From: Phoronis australis
Lineage: Eukaryota > Phoronida > Phoronidae
DNA length: 64,000 nucleotides
Direction: 5' to 3'
Assembly: GCA_002633005.1 (NCBI GenBank)
Contig: NMRA01000275.1
Span: 1 to 64,000 of the forward strand
Shown here: positions 1-11,466 of the stretch, piece by piece
How the letters are laid out: the number at the start of each line of letters is the position of its first letter
Position numbering within the stretch: position 1 is the stretch's first letter
Translations under genes and position numbers: made by a program
Notes under the pieces: model-generated
Databases searched by the model: none
Seen by the model: only the letters and a program-made list of their open reading frames with translations
Told to the model about the DNA's origin: nothing

Positions 1-1168
1 CACCGAGCAGAGGGAAGGTCGCGAGGGTGTTTCTCCCCACCCGTGTAAGATTTTTTTTGTTTTTTAATATCTGATTTCGTTTTCTTGGAAACTGCTTTTT
101 TTATTTTTTTATTTTTAATCGTGTCCCTGGGGGAGGGTTGAACCCATGAACCCCCTCCCCGTAGATCCGCCTCCGCAGTAGAACTACAAGTGGTACTTGA
201 ATTCATTGTTATCTCTTGGACCTTACTGGGTTCTGGTTTTATCTGTAGGTTTTGAAGTTTCTTCGTTTATGTAGGACAATGCTTTGTTTAACATCTGCAT
301 AAAAATACTGAGATTCGGAGTGTATTGTTAAAATAGGTATTTCGGGTCTTCAGTTGTCTCACTGGTTCAGCTATATAATTTCTAGCTGCTGTTCACGTTA
401 CCACAGAAAGCTTGCCATTGCTATAAACTGTGTGTCAGTTTGAGCCATATCCCTCAAATTGTTTATTCAATGCAACTCTTGGAAAGTAGTCCCATACAGT
501 CAGTTGTGGTTTTCAGTATGGGTCTGATGTGTCTGTCAGCAATTAGCCTGTTGTTTATTGTAGTTAGATATTGTTTATGATAAGGGCCTGAAAATTCTGA
601 GACCAGGCGAACTTTCGTCATGTGGCGTATTTGAATCATACTCTTGACCTTATGGATTTGAGATTAATAAAAATCTGCTGCCATTTATGACGAGTAATAC
701 CAGATTGATCAGTGTTATTGTCTGTTTTCCACTTTAATGCACCTATTTTGACTAGATGGAAAGGGTAATTAAGTGTGGCAGTTAAGCATTCCCTTAGAGA
801 AGAACTCCACAAAACAGATGAGCTGTGGTGTTGGTGGGAAGTTGGTACCAGTTGATTGGTTCAGCCCCATAACCTAACAACATATTAAGTGTCTGGTCAT
901 ACAACAAACTTCCACTCGATACTCTCCCCAACATTGTATCCAATAGCTCACATCAAGTTCATACACTGATTGTTAGTACAATTAATTTTTTTTTTCAGGT
1001 CTTAAAGTCTTTATCTCAAACGGCAATCTAGTTCAAAAACTTAAAAAGATACACCAAATTATAATAAATAATATATAACATGGCATAATCTTCACCTTCT
1101 TGCTGTAATCAAACTAAAAGCCTTTTTGAGCACAATTTTGTACCTCAGCCAAGATCAGAAAATCATCA
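1..1168. other. No gene seen; possible MITE end
   Basis: No open frame with protein-like composition or splice framing is visible. Around 120-180 the reverse strand reads GGCGGATC followed by a G-rich run. This resembles the end of the hAT-like MITE at 51592-51919, so this may be the right end of a related element whose left end lies outside the window. Confidence 0.4.
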
Positions 1169-1176
1169 ACTATTCT

Positions 1177-1520
1177 ATGGGCAGCAAAAAGGTTCAAAAT
1201 AGACACCAGTGCCAAATAAACAAGTGGTTTGACAAACAGACAAGTGGTTTGTTAAACAGACAAGTGATTCGTCAAATAAACAGGTCAAGAATGCTATGGT
1301 TTTCCAAACAGACAAGTCAACTTCGCAGATTTTGTCGGATAAACAAGTGCCTACTGTTGAACAAACAAGTAAGTTGGCAAATGATTATGTAGGTTGCCAA
1401 ACAGACAAGTAACCTTGTAGGCTCAACTTGTCGAACAGACAAGTCATCTGTTAAACGAACAAGACAAACACGGCAAACGAACAGAGGACGCCACTTGAAA
1501 ACGAATGACGTCACGGAGTC
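1177..1520 (+). repeat. Left inverted repeat of foldback element
   Basis: It starts ATGGGCAGC and continues as an irregular tandem array of AAACAGACAAGT/AAATAAACAAGT units with variable spacers. It ends at TGACGTCACGGAGTC (1506-1520), the inner landmark matched in the right arm. The open frame across this stretch (1126-1392) simply follows the repeat and is not a gene. Confidence 0.85.
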
Positions 1521-2630
1521 TCAATCTGACTGATCCCCGAACCTGCATTACGTTATTTTTATTTTGGAATGGGACAAAAACTGGTGAGGCTTTACTGCGA
1601 GTTTACTACGTAAGCCAACTGCTTTGCGCCAGTGGACGCTTTGAAGCTGTAGCTGAAAGGTAAGATCAGGACTATTTCTGCTTTATTCTGTAGAATTTGC
1701 ATTGCAATCAATATAATAGAGTAAAACAACTGCTTAATTGTTAAGAAACAACACCTTTCATGTTTTGTTAATTGGCAGACATCAACCTGAATCATCATAA
1801 TACAGTTTATATGCCTTCTGAAATAAAATGATAAATGACGCAGGGTATCTGTTTTACATCGTATTTAGCCATCTTGTCGAACTTAAGTTTTGCATTCCTA
1901 ACCTCAGACCAACAAGTGAGGTCAACGGTCGTGTTATTGAAGGTAGCACAATGTACCTCAAGTACTGCATGCGCCGCAATCCCCGAGCTTCCGTCTCAGG
2001 TCAGGGGTTCCATACAAGGCGGGCCGTCCGGTTCATGGTAACCCCTGAACTTATAAATACGTAAATGTATGCATGCATTTATGTTTGAATGTAGATATTT
2101 ATGCATGTATGTATTCATATGTATTCAGGCTTTTGAAAATGAAAGAACTCCGTTACTTGCCTTCGTGTTAAATTGTATTTCAGAAAATAGCCTTTGCTAT
2201 GCAATATAGAGTTGAATACCAGTTACAGAACGATTGAAGACACTAGTGTGTCCGACCATTTTGGAAACGTTCACTGAGGTGAGAGTAAAAGCCATAGTGA
2301 CCTATATTTTTAATTGTTGCAGATGTGTTCAGAATTATTCGCTCTGTAGCTAAAAGACTGGCTTCATTTGTTTTTTTTTTTCGTTCACTACTTAATAGTG
2401 CAACAACTTTATTTTTCTTTGGCAATTTATACAACACAAATTCCTTGCAGACATCTTTCACGGTGTCAATGTGCCAGCGTTTGCACTTTAATACTTTTTA
2501 CATAAATGAACGCTTACGACAAACGATGAAGCATGTGCGTCAGCTTAACAAACACTGTGACTGTTGTTTTTGGTACATCCCATGGATTTTGGTTTAGTGA
2601 GTTTGATTTGGTCACTTTATTTCTTGACAG

Positions 2631-2867
2631 GATGGAGTCTCAGAATTTGGTATCGATGCTACCACACTGCCTGCACCACACAATAATGAAGAAGGTGTAG
2701 TTGTACAGAGTATTCAAAGTCCCCTAACGGAAGAGAGAGTGTTGCTGAATGACCAGATAGAAGCCATCCCATTAAGGAAATCTCCAACCTTATTCACAAA
2801 AATTGGCCATTTTTACAATATTTCACGTGCGTCTAGAAAAATACCTTCATTCTCGGGGAACTTCTAA
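2631..2867 (+). other. Possible exon inside the foldback element
   Basis: A 78-codon open frame begins directly after a good acceptor (pyrimidine tract, TTCTTGACAG) at 2630 and ends at a TAA at 2865-2867. The peptide starts DGVSEFGIDATTLPAPHNNE and is acidic, with a protein-like composition. I do not recognise the family. It could be the remains of an element-encoded protein or a chance open frame. No donor site can be chosen with confidence. Confidence 0.2.
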
Positions 2868-4289
2868 TACAAAATATACACTGCGTAGGTAGAAAAAATA
2901 TGATTTAACAGAACCACCTTGAAACCGCACAATGTACTTTTGTTGTGCATTGGCAGTCAGACACGACATATAGCCTCGAATACATTGTATTGCATGAGGA
3001 TTTTGTTTTCTTGTACTGTACTCTTTCTTGTTTGAAACACCGCAACTTGGGCTTTTTTCACGGGCGTCGAAGAATGCATTAGTGAGGGACACGTCCACTA
3101 GCGAAGCCAAACTATTAACTGTATTAACATGTTAGACAAGGCAAACAGTGATCAAGGCTATGAAATGTTTCGAACAGTGACCAAGGCTATGAAATGTCTT
3201 AAACTCTATCAGAGGCATGTTTTAAAGATACAAAATATCAGAACGACTGATCACATGCAATTCTTCGCGTTCGCTTCTAATTTTTAACCTGTTCATCAAG
3301 ATTTTAAAATATACTTCTTCGATCTACATTTTGCCGTGACGAATTAAAGAATAATTTTCTCATTAAATCGGTATCACAATGCGCCTTTTTTATACAGGAT
3401 TTCATTTCCATTACCAACAAGAACATCGAAACCATCATCTACTCAAGTAGCACTTCATAGTTTACTGTATTTGGTTATTCCTATTTCGAACATGGCGCGT
3501 GTAAGCCTGTGCATCCCACTTGATTTCAGCTGGTAACAGAAATGGAATCAGAAGTAAGAAATATTCGATTTTTAGAACGCTTAACGGGGAAATGCAGCCG
3601 TTTTTCAAACTACAGTTTTTACATTGCGTTATCAAAGTCTGCTCATTAGACAAGAATTTCCCCAAGTTCACTTTGCTGCTTTCATTACACTGAACTTGTT
3701 CAAACAAAGTGCATTTGAAAAATGCTTGAATTGTTAAAGCTGTCACAGTTCGACACTTGGAAACTCAGTCGGATTTTTTAACGTACTTCTTACTGAAGAT
3801 GTGTTTACATGGGCACTCGCTGTGCCGAATCATTTACAGGTGCGTCGCTAAAGTGCGTAGAGCAACAGGAGATTCATTCAGCATTAGTGAAGATTTTGAG
3901 CGTCAAATTTTTAACCGCAAATTTTGTCGAATTTCGACGATGACAATTTTTTATGAACTACTGTGTACGCATGTGTAGTACGAGCGTCTTACTCAATACA
4001 CCTTCGACGAAGTAATTTGACCCAGTTCTCAAAAAATAACTTTAACCCTTGTATTAATTAATATCCAGTGATATTTTGAGCTTGAACATTGTATTTCATC
4101 CATAAAAAAAGAAATTCAAATTGTATTTTTGTGAACTTCGAGTACCGAGCGAGTCAGAAAGGAAAGCTTGTGATTGCGACACATTTTAATGCCGAACAGC
4201 ACCCAAAAACCTATCCGTTGTCAGATAAAATGAGCAAATGAAAGTAACTCAAACTGAAGCTACCGAGGTGTTTCATTTTCAACGATATT

Positions 4290-4481
4290 TTGAGAAACAT
4301 GATTGAAGAAAGTGACATAAACGGTGTTTTTCAAACTTTAAAACAAAAAGTAGGCCTATGTTGCATGGTGTACTGCAAAACTAACTTCGTTAGTACTGCG
4401 AATACAGGACCACATCAATTTCAACTTCCGTCAAAGAAGAGGATAGCCCAGCAATATGTAATCACAAAGCAACAAACCTGA
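4290..4481 (+). pseudogene. Possible THAP-type zinc finger fragment
   Basis: A 63-residue open frame contains CCMVYCKTNF followed about 13 residues later by HQFQLPSKKRI. This recalls the start of a THAP domain (Cys-x2-4-Cys, then the h-F-P segment). The later Cys-x2-His pair and the tryptophan are not present, so at best it is the first part of the domain; a possible donor GTAATC follows at 4460. THAP domains occur at the N terminus of P-element transposases, which also make 8-bp target duplications. However, its position only 600 bp from the right end and pointing outward argues against a functional transposase. Confidence 0.25.
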
Positions 4482-4740
4482 TCACACATGATTGCATGCC
4501 ATAATATTAACGGTTTGAATAACGATTAATTGGCGGGGTGGCCGAACCAATTTACGTACGTGTTCGTGAAACAGTTCAATCTTGGCAGCTTGGTTTAAAC
4601 AAGCAAACGCATCACGATTCCATAAATTCATTTAAGAATGGTCGATGACAAATTGAGTACAGTCCTATGAAAGAAATTCTTCACTGCAACAGACCACCAA
4701 AACAACTTTTTGGAATTTTTGTGCTCATTTCGGGGCTCAT

Positions 4741-5109
4741 GACTTCGTGACGTCAACTATTTCTTGAGTTGGGACAGCGCCCTCTGTCCTGTCTGTTCGA
4801 GTACTACATCTGTTTGGCAAGACCAACATGTCCATTCGATGACTAACCTGTCTGTTTGGTAGAAGTGACCTGTTCGTTCGACAAGTAACCTGTTCGTTTG
4901 GCGCGAGTAACCTGTCTGTTCGGCGCAACTAACTTGTTCGTTCGCTAAATAACCTGTCTGTTTGTCGAAAATTAACCAAATAACCTGTCTGTCAAAATTT
5001 AACTAACTAACCTGTCTGTTTGCCAAAACTGAACCAAATAACCTGTCTGTTTAAAAAGTAACTTGTTTATTTGGCAGTGTTGTCTATTTTGAACCTTTTC
5101 GCTGCCCAT
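4741..5109 (-). repeat. Right inverted repeat of foldback element
   Basis: This is the reverse complement of the left arm: GACTTCGTGACGTCA at 4741-4755, then repeated AACCTGTCTGTTTG-type units, ending TTGAACCTTTTCGCTGCCCAT at 5109. It is slightly longer than the left arm because it has more tandem units. Confidence 0.85.
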
Positions 5110-6910
5110 ACTATTCTTGTCTATTTCAATGACCAGAGTTCCTGTGCATCAGTACAGGAACAATTCCTGAATGACTGTTATGTTCTTGAAAATGTATTGA
5201 TGTCACAGTGAGCGCAAATAAGCTGTTATTTTTTTGGTTGTTTTTGATTCTAATTTTTATTTTTAATACAAATTTGATTATTTATTGTCTAAAGTTTACC
5301 AGTTTTTGCATATGACGAATGGTTTTATGATAAGCTTGTGAAGTACGGTGCATCTTCCGCAGTCAACACTCACCTACTAAAGTCAGTCCTGACTCATCAC
5401 GAGGGTATCTCAAATTTCAGTGACAGTACCCGTTTAGGTAATAAATTAAAGGAAAAAATTTCTAGACCAACAAATGTCTTATTTTTATCGCACTATCGTG
5501 AAACTGATGCAAAGTAGCGGCGTGGAGTGAGCAATTGCCGTGTGACTATGTGGACATGTGAGCGCATTTCTGTGTACTTGGAAGCAAATAGGCACCAGCT
5601 TTACTGGCCATTAACAATGAAAGATAGAAAAAAACATTCACAAACAGCCATGTTTCAACAAACAAGAACTAGCTAAATTGGCTTTGATGTTCAATTATTA
5701 GGGAAAATACTTTTTAAATGCGACAAAAACTTACAATATAATGGCTCTGTTGTCTAAATATAAAAATTCCGTGATTAAAAGCAAACAGGGGGGGGGGGTG
5801 TAGTGAATTCTAGTCAGTGAGCTGAATGTCAGAGATGGAAAAATATTGCAGTGTTACGAGCATGACGCATTATATTTTAATCTCTTTCATACACCAATTT
5901 CACCATTCAAGGCCCGGGCCGCTAATTAATGTGTTCATATTGCGCCGCGGAGCACATCTGACACGTTCACAGGCCAGGCAGTCCGACTCTGCCGGGCAGT
6001 AGTTTATACGAATGCTTCTGGCTGAGTGAGAGTTATTCCCTTAAGTTCATTATTGACAACCAGTAAAACCCGCTTAGCCTAGTTGCCACATATAGTTGGC
6101 ATTGTTCTACAGCAGACGAGTGAAATTTTATTTTCTCGCTTAAACACACACTCTGGGAGTTCGAGAGTGCGCATTAAAGGTAGCGAACACAATACTGCTA
6201 TTGTAAAAATTCCCGAATTTAGGACAGTCTCCTCATTTTCGGACACCTAAATCCAATCCTAAACTGAATTTTTTCGATTCTGAAATGTGGGACACGGTCA
6301 AATTTGGCACTCACCATATTTCTCAGATTTCGGACACAACAATTTTAGCACCATTGGACGTAATTCTCATATTTTGGAAAGTGCGTTTTTTCAAATGAAT
6401 GGTGATTATTTACACATCATTTAAATTTGCCAACGGTGTAATGTATTGACTGATGTCGCAGTCTATAGTTATCAATGTGGATGATTTGTGCATATCTTGC
6501 ACATTTTCTTGGCAGTCGTAATCATGGAATATTTGCCATGCTTGATTGCAGTTTCACTATGCCAATGAAATGCATATTCTCCGACTTTCGCGTTAATCGC
6601 TAGTGCCACGCTTTGTTTTTGGATTAACAGCTAATAATAAGTACCAGTGATGAGACCGTTGTGTTACCAAGTCGAATCCCGGGTTCACGTCTTCAATATT
6701 TAACCTTCCTCGCGGCGCCTTGACCTCCGCTATGCCATGCGCCTGAATTGGCGAAACGATGCTGTTTATTGTGAAGTTAAAACAGACTTTGGGAAAAACA
6801 AAAATCAATGTCCTAGTTTGTCGTGCAGTATATGGTAAAATGTTCATGTTGTAAATATATCTTTATGTCTCTCTGTAACTGACATTCTATTTACTAGCCT
6901 ACTTTGTATC

Positions 6911-7432
6911 TACCCGTACTCATCCAGGGTAACCGCTTAAATTGGGAATCTAAAAAACAGGGGAAGGGCGATAAGCCGAGCATGAGCAGTTAAAATTAAG
7001 TCGGGAGAGGGTACTTACTGCACAGAGGACTGACTTTTATCCTCACGGAGCTACACTGATGTCGGACTTCTAAGTATGTTAGTTAAAATATTCATCAACG
7101 GATTGAAATAACAGACTTTGACAGCTTGAAGTGGAATAGTACACACGATACAGTGGCGCCGTGATCCCCAGTGTGACTGGGTTTTTACGTAGATTGGTCG
7201 CTGCTCTTTATGTCTTAGAACTAAGGTAGGTGTGCATTCAGTGGGACAAATTTCCTGAGAGAAAAGCAAGATCATGCAAGACTCCACTAGTTCGCCATGA
7301 ATTTCTAAGGGAAGCGCATTATTTTGTTGAGATTTGCTCATCACTAGACACTTAGGCAACCAAACACGTGCTAATGATTGACAGGTCTTAATTCTTTGAA
7401 CCTTAAGTTTGAAAGCCAACACCGTGGGACCT
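6911..7432 (-). mobile_element. Fragment of the CCGTA/GTTAACCGCCC TIR family
   Basis: Read on the minus strand, this matches the right half of the element at 21967-23385. The end reads TACTCATCCAGGGTAACCGC, then TTAAATTGGGAATCTAAAAA, and a 123-codon frame (7422 to 7051) corresponds to the frame at about 22850-23188. Shared peptide pieces are CQSLAR, ILLFSQE/ILFFSQE, CPTE/WPTE and SRRHCIVCT. The Cys-x2-Cys could be part of a zinc-binding segment, but I do not recognise the protein. The other end of the element is not evident. A near-identical copy is at 45299-45800 in the duplicated segment. Confidence 0.5.
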
Positions 7433-8779
7433 TATTTACATTATCTACTTCGCTGGAAAGCTGTTTAGGCGGGATTGTTTGAGTGACAGGTGACTCATAA
7501 GTATGTCGCACCCGCTGCAGGCTCGTAGCCAGGGGGGTTCGCGGGGTACGATATCGAACTCCCCGCCTCCGAGGAAAAGGTCCAGCCCTAGCCTATCCCA
7601 TAGGATAAAATAAGATTTATATGGACAACAAAATTGTTGCAACTACTATGCAACTTAATATTAATTTTGAATTTGTTTCCTTGTAAAGCGCTTCACATAG
7701 TCAATGAGTCGTATCCAGCCCGAGTGGTGACTGCATAGATGACGATTAGAAGAGGCTTGATGTTATTCATCGGCATTGAAAAAGCGAGTGGTCTCTACAC
7801 GATAGGGTAATAAGTCTACAAGTAAATGCCTATGCCTAGCTCAAACCATATAGCATTGAGAGAGCTCCCCAAAGTAGAATGCCTTAAAATCGACAAAAAA
7901 AAAATAAAACAGCAGAATTGAAAAGGTTTGTTATTTGCTACTTTGGTGTACTTTCTAGCATAGTATGGATACAGTGCAGGCATTTTCAAATTTCGAATTG
8001 AAAGTGATCGTCAAATATATAGTTCATCAAGTGTCCACTTAGATTGTGGATTGATGGATTGACGTGCGTGTGTGTACACGTGTGTGCGTTTCAGTTCTTT
8101 TAAATTCACTACACGCCGACAGTAAGTTCACCGACTACTCAGTCATTTCTCAAAAATCATACATTTAGCTACCGTGTTTTCTGCACTGATAAATCCCCGA
8201 ATGTTCACATTGTTAGGTAAGTCTAGACCTAATTAAAACTTTGATCAAAGAAGAAAGTCTTCTCTATAGATCAATGTCAATGGTGCACAGCCTCGCAGAT
8301 TTCATACAAGCAACAATCTTGTGGAAAAAGATTTCCAAGGTTACATGGAAGGTTTACTACTCAGAAGGCTTGCTACCTTCGGAAGTTCACTACTTCAAAC
8401 GTCCACAATATTCCGAAACCAGAACTCCGACAGTTCATTACTCTGATTTTCTACTAATGATTCAGAACTGACATGCATAAAGTGTCGCATTTGTGTCTAT
8501 TTAACGTAGAAAATAAATCTGAAACTAAATAAGGCTATCCAGATCCTCCAAAGGATACTATTGTTTCATGAAATGTAGAATATAAATCGGTAATCATTTA
8601 CAGGGTGTGCAAGAGTTGAATAGTCTCAAAATGTTGATTTACATTGTTTACAGAAGAGCCCAGTTCCAATCACTGGCAATCGTTATTCTTGAATCTAACT
8701 ACAGACTCATTCTCAATTAGGGACATATCATCTGGGGCATGCGTCAGAGATGTGGCGACCATCGGTGGTTTAAATTTAA

Positions 8780-11462
8780 AGTCCTTGTTGCAAACTGCCC
8801 ATGTGGTTCTAGTATCCGAAAATACTTACTACATAAAATCTTATTTTCGACACCCTTTCTTTACATTGTTTTCGCCTTTCTTGCCAAAAGCGATTTTTCA
8901 ACTGTATTTGACCCTTTTCTCTGAGCGTATGATTACCGGTTGTCATCGGTTGTTTCCGTACCCACATTTCCGGCTCATCAGTTCAGGAACTTGTCCTGAA
9001 CGCTGCCATTTTTTCCTTGTAACTGAATGTGCTATGGCTTGCTCGAAAAGTCTTCATTATATTGTTTTATTAGTAATATATCGTGATTCGTTTGCATATG
9101 TAGTGTATTTATAGTTTGTAGTTTGTGGTCGTTGATTTTTTTTGGAATGTTACGCGTACTTAGTTTACTATGGTTACTGAACCAATGGCACGTAGACACA
9201 CTTGCTCACAATGCTGATAATGTAACGTCTGAGGTTACTAGTACCTTCCAACACGTAAAGAAGCAAACTAGGAGTTGTAATAACTGCACAACAACAAAGG
9301 AAAAAACACAGATAGACTGGGAGTTGACCGTCTCCTCCCAACGCTAAGGAAAGAAATCACTATGCAGGAGTTGTGGCACAGCTTGTGGACGTCGTTGGAC
9401 ATCGAGGACTTTAGTTGCCCAAACTGTAATAGTCTCAGTGGCCAGCTCACATGGTCATTAGTAAAACCGCCAAAATATCTTTGTATTCATATCTTACGAA
9501 CCGCGACTAATGGTGAAAAAATCTACACAAAGATTTCCTCGTATGACCTCTCCGGTTACAAAATAAAAGCAGTCATTGAACACCATGGAAGAAAGACGAC
9601 GGGTGGTCATTATACATGCTGTGTTAAATCGTCAGCATGGGAATGGATAAATTTTGACGACTCTACAGTCACAAGTACATCCAAGCCTCCCCTGGATGCC
9701 TACATTGCAATATATGAATTATAAACCAACAATGGAAATCAACATAAAAAATATGGCGCAATTTCAACATCAACGTCGCATATCACATCTGACGCAGCCA
9801 AGTAAAGTTATTTTTTGAAATTCATCCTGGTACGGGAATTGGGGATAGTTAGGCCTATAAAAGATCTTTAACCCAGCCGCAGAGCGTCTAAAGCCGCGCA
9901 CCGTACCAGTGACTGCTGGCAACTCATCGGAGACTCAACTTAACATCCTTCGCCGCAGAGATAACAACTCTTGGGCTGTCTCCGGTGAGTCCATTATTTG
10001 TTGAATGATGTTTAGATAAAAAAATAGCATTGGTGTTTAGTTCCTTACGTAGGCCGGTCGAACCTAGGAACCAATATGGGTCGAACCTATTTTTTCCAGT
10101 TTTATTTTTTTCCTCGTTTTGAAATAGTACTTTGCTATCATCGGAAAGGTAGTACATTCTACTTAGTAAAAATCGAAAAAGTATCAAAATCGGGGCAAGC
10201 ACTGTAAAGTTATTGCAAGTTTTGTGGCGAAATTTGGGTCACTTTGTTTGGATTGCATCGGCCATATTGGAGGACAGCGGGATGAGTTACGAGTTTAAAA
10301 CTTTGTGTAAATTGTTTTCGCCAACAAATTACGGTGAAATTTACTTAGACATATCTTTACTTACTATTCTGCACGATTCAACAGTGTTCACCAAATTTCA
10401 GCCTCGCAGTTGTTACTCATTAAGAGATAAATGTGCTCACAATTCCGGTTGGACTTCGTCTCATTTCTGGCGGCACCTACGATGTCGACTTCTGCTGAAC
10501 TGAAAGGCATGTTCAATCGGCTACTTTGTAATTTGTGAAGATTTAACGTTGATACATTTTGACAAACGTTGCTACAAAAAAGAAACTTTGTTCAATTTTC
10601 GTGTTTTTTGTGTTTGTGGCCAGTGACCAGTTAGGCCTAAGGGTAGTCTTGGCGCAAAGCTGCCTCCCGTTCAGTAACGCTGGGACCTCGCTAAAAAGCA
10701 AGACTTCGCGAGAATACGTGAGATTTCTCCGTGTATTTTGAATAAGAACACGTGATTTTGACTAGGTTTTAGCTAGGTCCTAGCGTAGGTCCTAGCGTCT
10801 ACTGAACGTACGCCTGTATAGGCCTACTAACAAGCTGTAATTTGACTAAAGTCTTCACTGGTTGCTGGTGACTGAGGCTAACTAAAGTCTGCCGCGGCAG
10901 TGTTACACAGGACTAACCAGCCCGTAATTTCATGCAAGTATCTGAAACTACCCTTGAATATTATGCAGCATTTATCATTTGACCATTTTACTTCGACAAA
11001 ACAGCTTGCAAGCGCATGCATTTACCGTTCGCCAGTGTCTGGTCTCGATCCGCACCGGGTCCGATAGGCTGCGGTCCCGAGTCCGGCAAAATAATTTCTG
11101 TCAAAATTTATTCGCCACATTTCTTCAGCAAATTCGATAAAATTGTCTGTAGTTTGATTTTATTAAAATTAAGGCGCGCTGTAGATCATTTTATCCCCGT
11201 TTGCTGGCTGGTAACAGTACACGCACTGCTCGAGTCGCACTGACGGCGTTTTCTCGGCCTGGGTTCCTGAATGAATTGTACTTCCGGGTTCGCGGCAAGT
11301 TCAAAATGGCGGTGTTTCTGCGGGTGCGAATCGTGAGTGGCGCGTTCATTTAAACTGTTTTCGAGTATGGATCGTGTATTAGTTATGGGGTAGGTACTTC
11401 TTGGATCCTTATAACATCTTCTAACCATGTAATAAGGGTTAACAACGCGTGAGACAAGGACT
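8780..11462. mobile_element. TTAA-flanked DNA transposon carrying a USP fragment
   Basis: The element starts AGTCCTTGT and ends ACAAGGACT, a perfect 9-bp inverted repeat, and is flanked by TTAA at 8776-8779 and 11463-11466. The paralogous segment has the unoccupied site with a single TTAA at 47118-47121, so the 2,683-bp stretch is a clean insertion (or a precise excision from copy 2). TTAA duplications are typical of piggyBac and Kolobok/T2 transposons. The terminal AGTCC does not resemble the usual piggyBac CCC start. No transposase was recognised inside, so it appears non-autonomous. Its only recognisable coding content is a deubiquitinase fragment. Confidence 0.8.
9231..9724 (+). pseudogene. 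Ubiquitin-specific protease (C19) C-terminal half, frameshifted
   Basis: USP enzymes are cysteine proteases that remove ubiquitin from proteins. The second half of the catalytic fold is visible here. There is a Cys-x2-Cys (SCNNC) and WELTV in one frame (to about 9340), then in another frame FSCPNC, PPKYLCIHILR, YKIKAVIEHHG and the His box GGHYTCCVKSSAWEWINFDD, ending AIYEL before TAA at 9722-9724. The His of GHY and the Asp of FDD are the expected catalytic residues. The N-terminal Cys box (GNTCxxN type) is not found upstream, and the frame changes between 9325 and 9360 without room for an intron. It lies wholly inside the TTAA-flanked element, which suggests capture of a host gene piece. It is not functional as it stands. 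Confidence 0.75.
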
Positions 11463-11466
11463 TTAA

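Larger units (their letters stand above)
1177..5109. mobile_element. Foldback (TU-like) DNA transposon
   Basis: Both ends read ATGGGCAGC inwards, followed by nearly identical sequence (AAAAGGTTCAAAATAGACA), and are flanked by the same 8-bp direct repeat ACTATTCT at 1169-1176 and 5110-5117. The inverted repeats are about 344 and 369 bp and consist mostly of short units around AACAGACAAGT / ACTTGTCTGTTTG. This is the architecture known for sea-urchin TU elements and Drosophila foldback elements: long inverted repeats with tandem subunits and an 8-9 bp target duplication. The 3.2-kb interior has no intact transposase. An 8-bp duplication is also produced by hAT and P transposases, so the mobilising family is not settled. 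The exact duplication suggests a fairly young insertion. Confidence 0.85.

Noticed and set aside
1126-1392. 88-codon frame rich in NKQ residues
   Set aside because: It merely follows the tandem units of the foldback inverted repeat.
5787-5798. Poly-G tract
   Set aside because: Simple homopolymer of about 10 bases, shorter in the duplicate; no further meaning seen.
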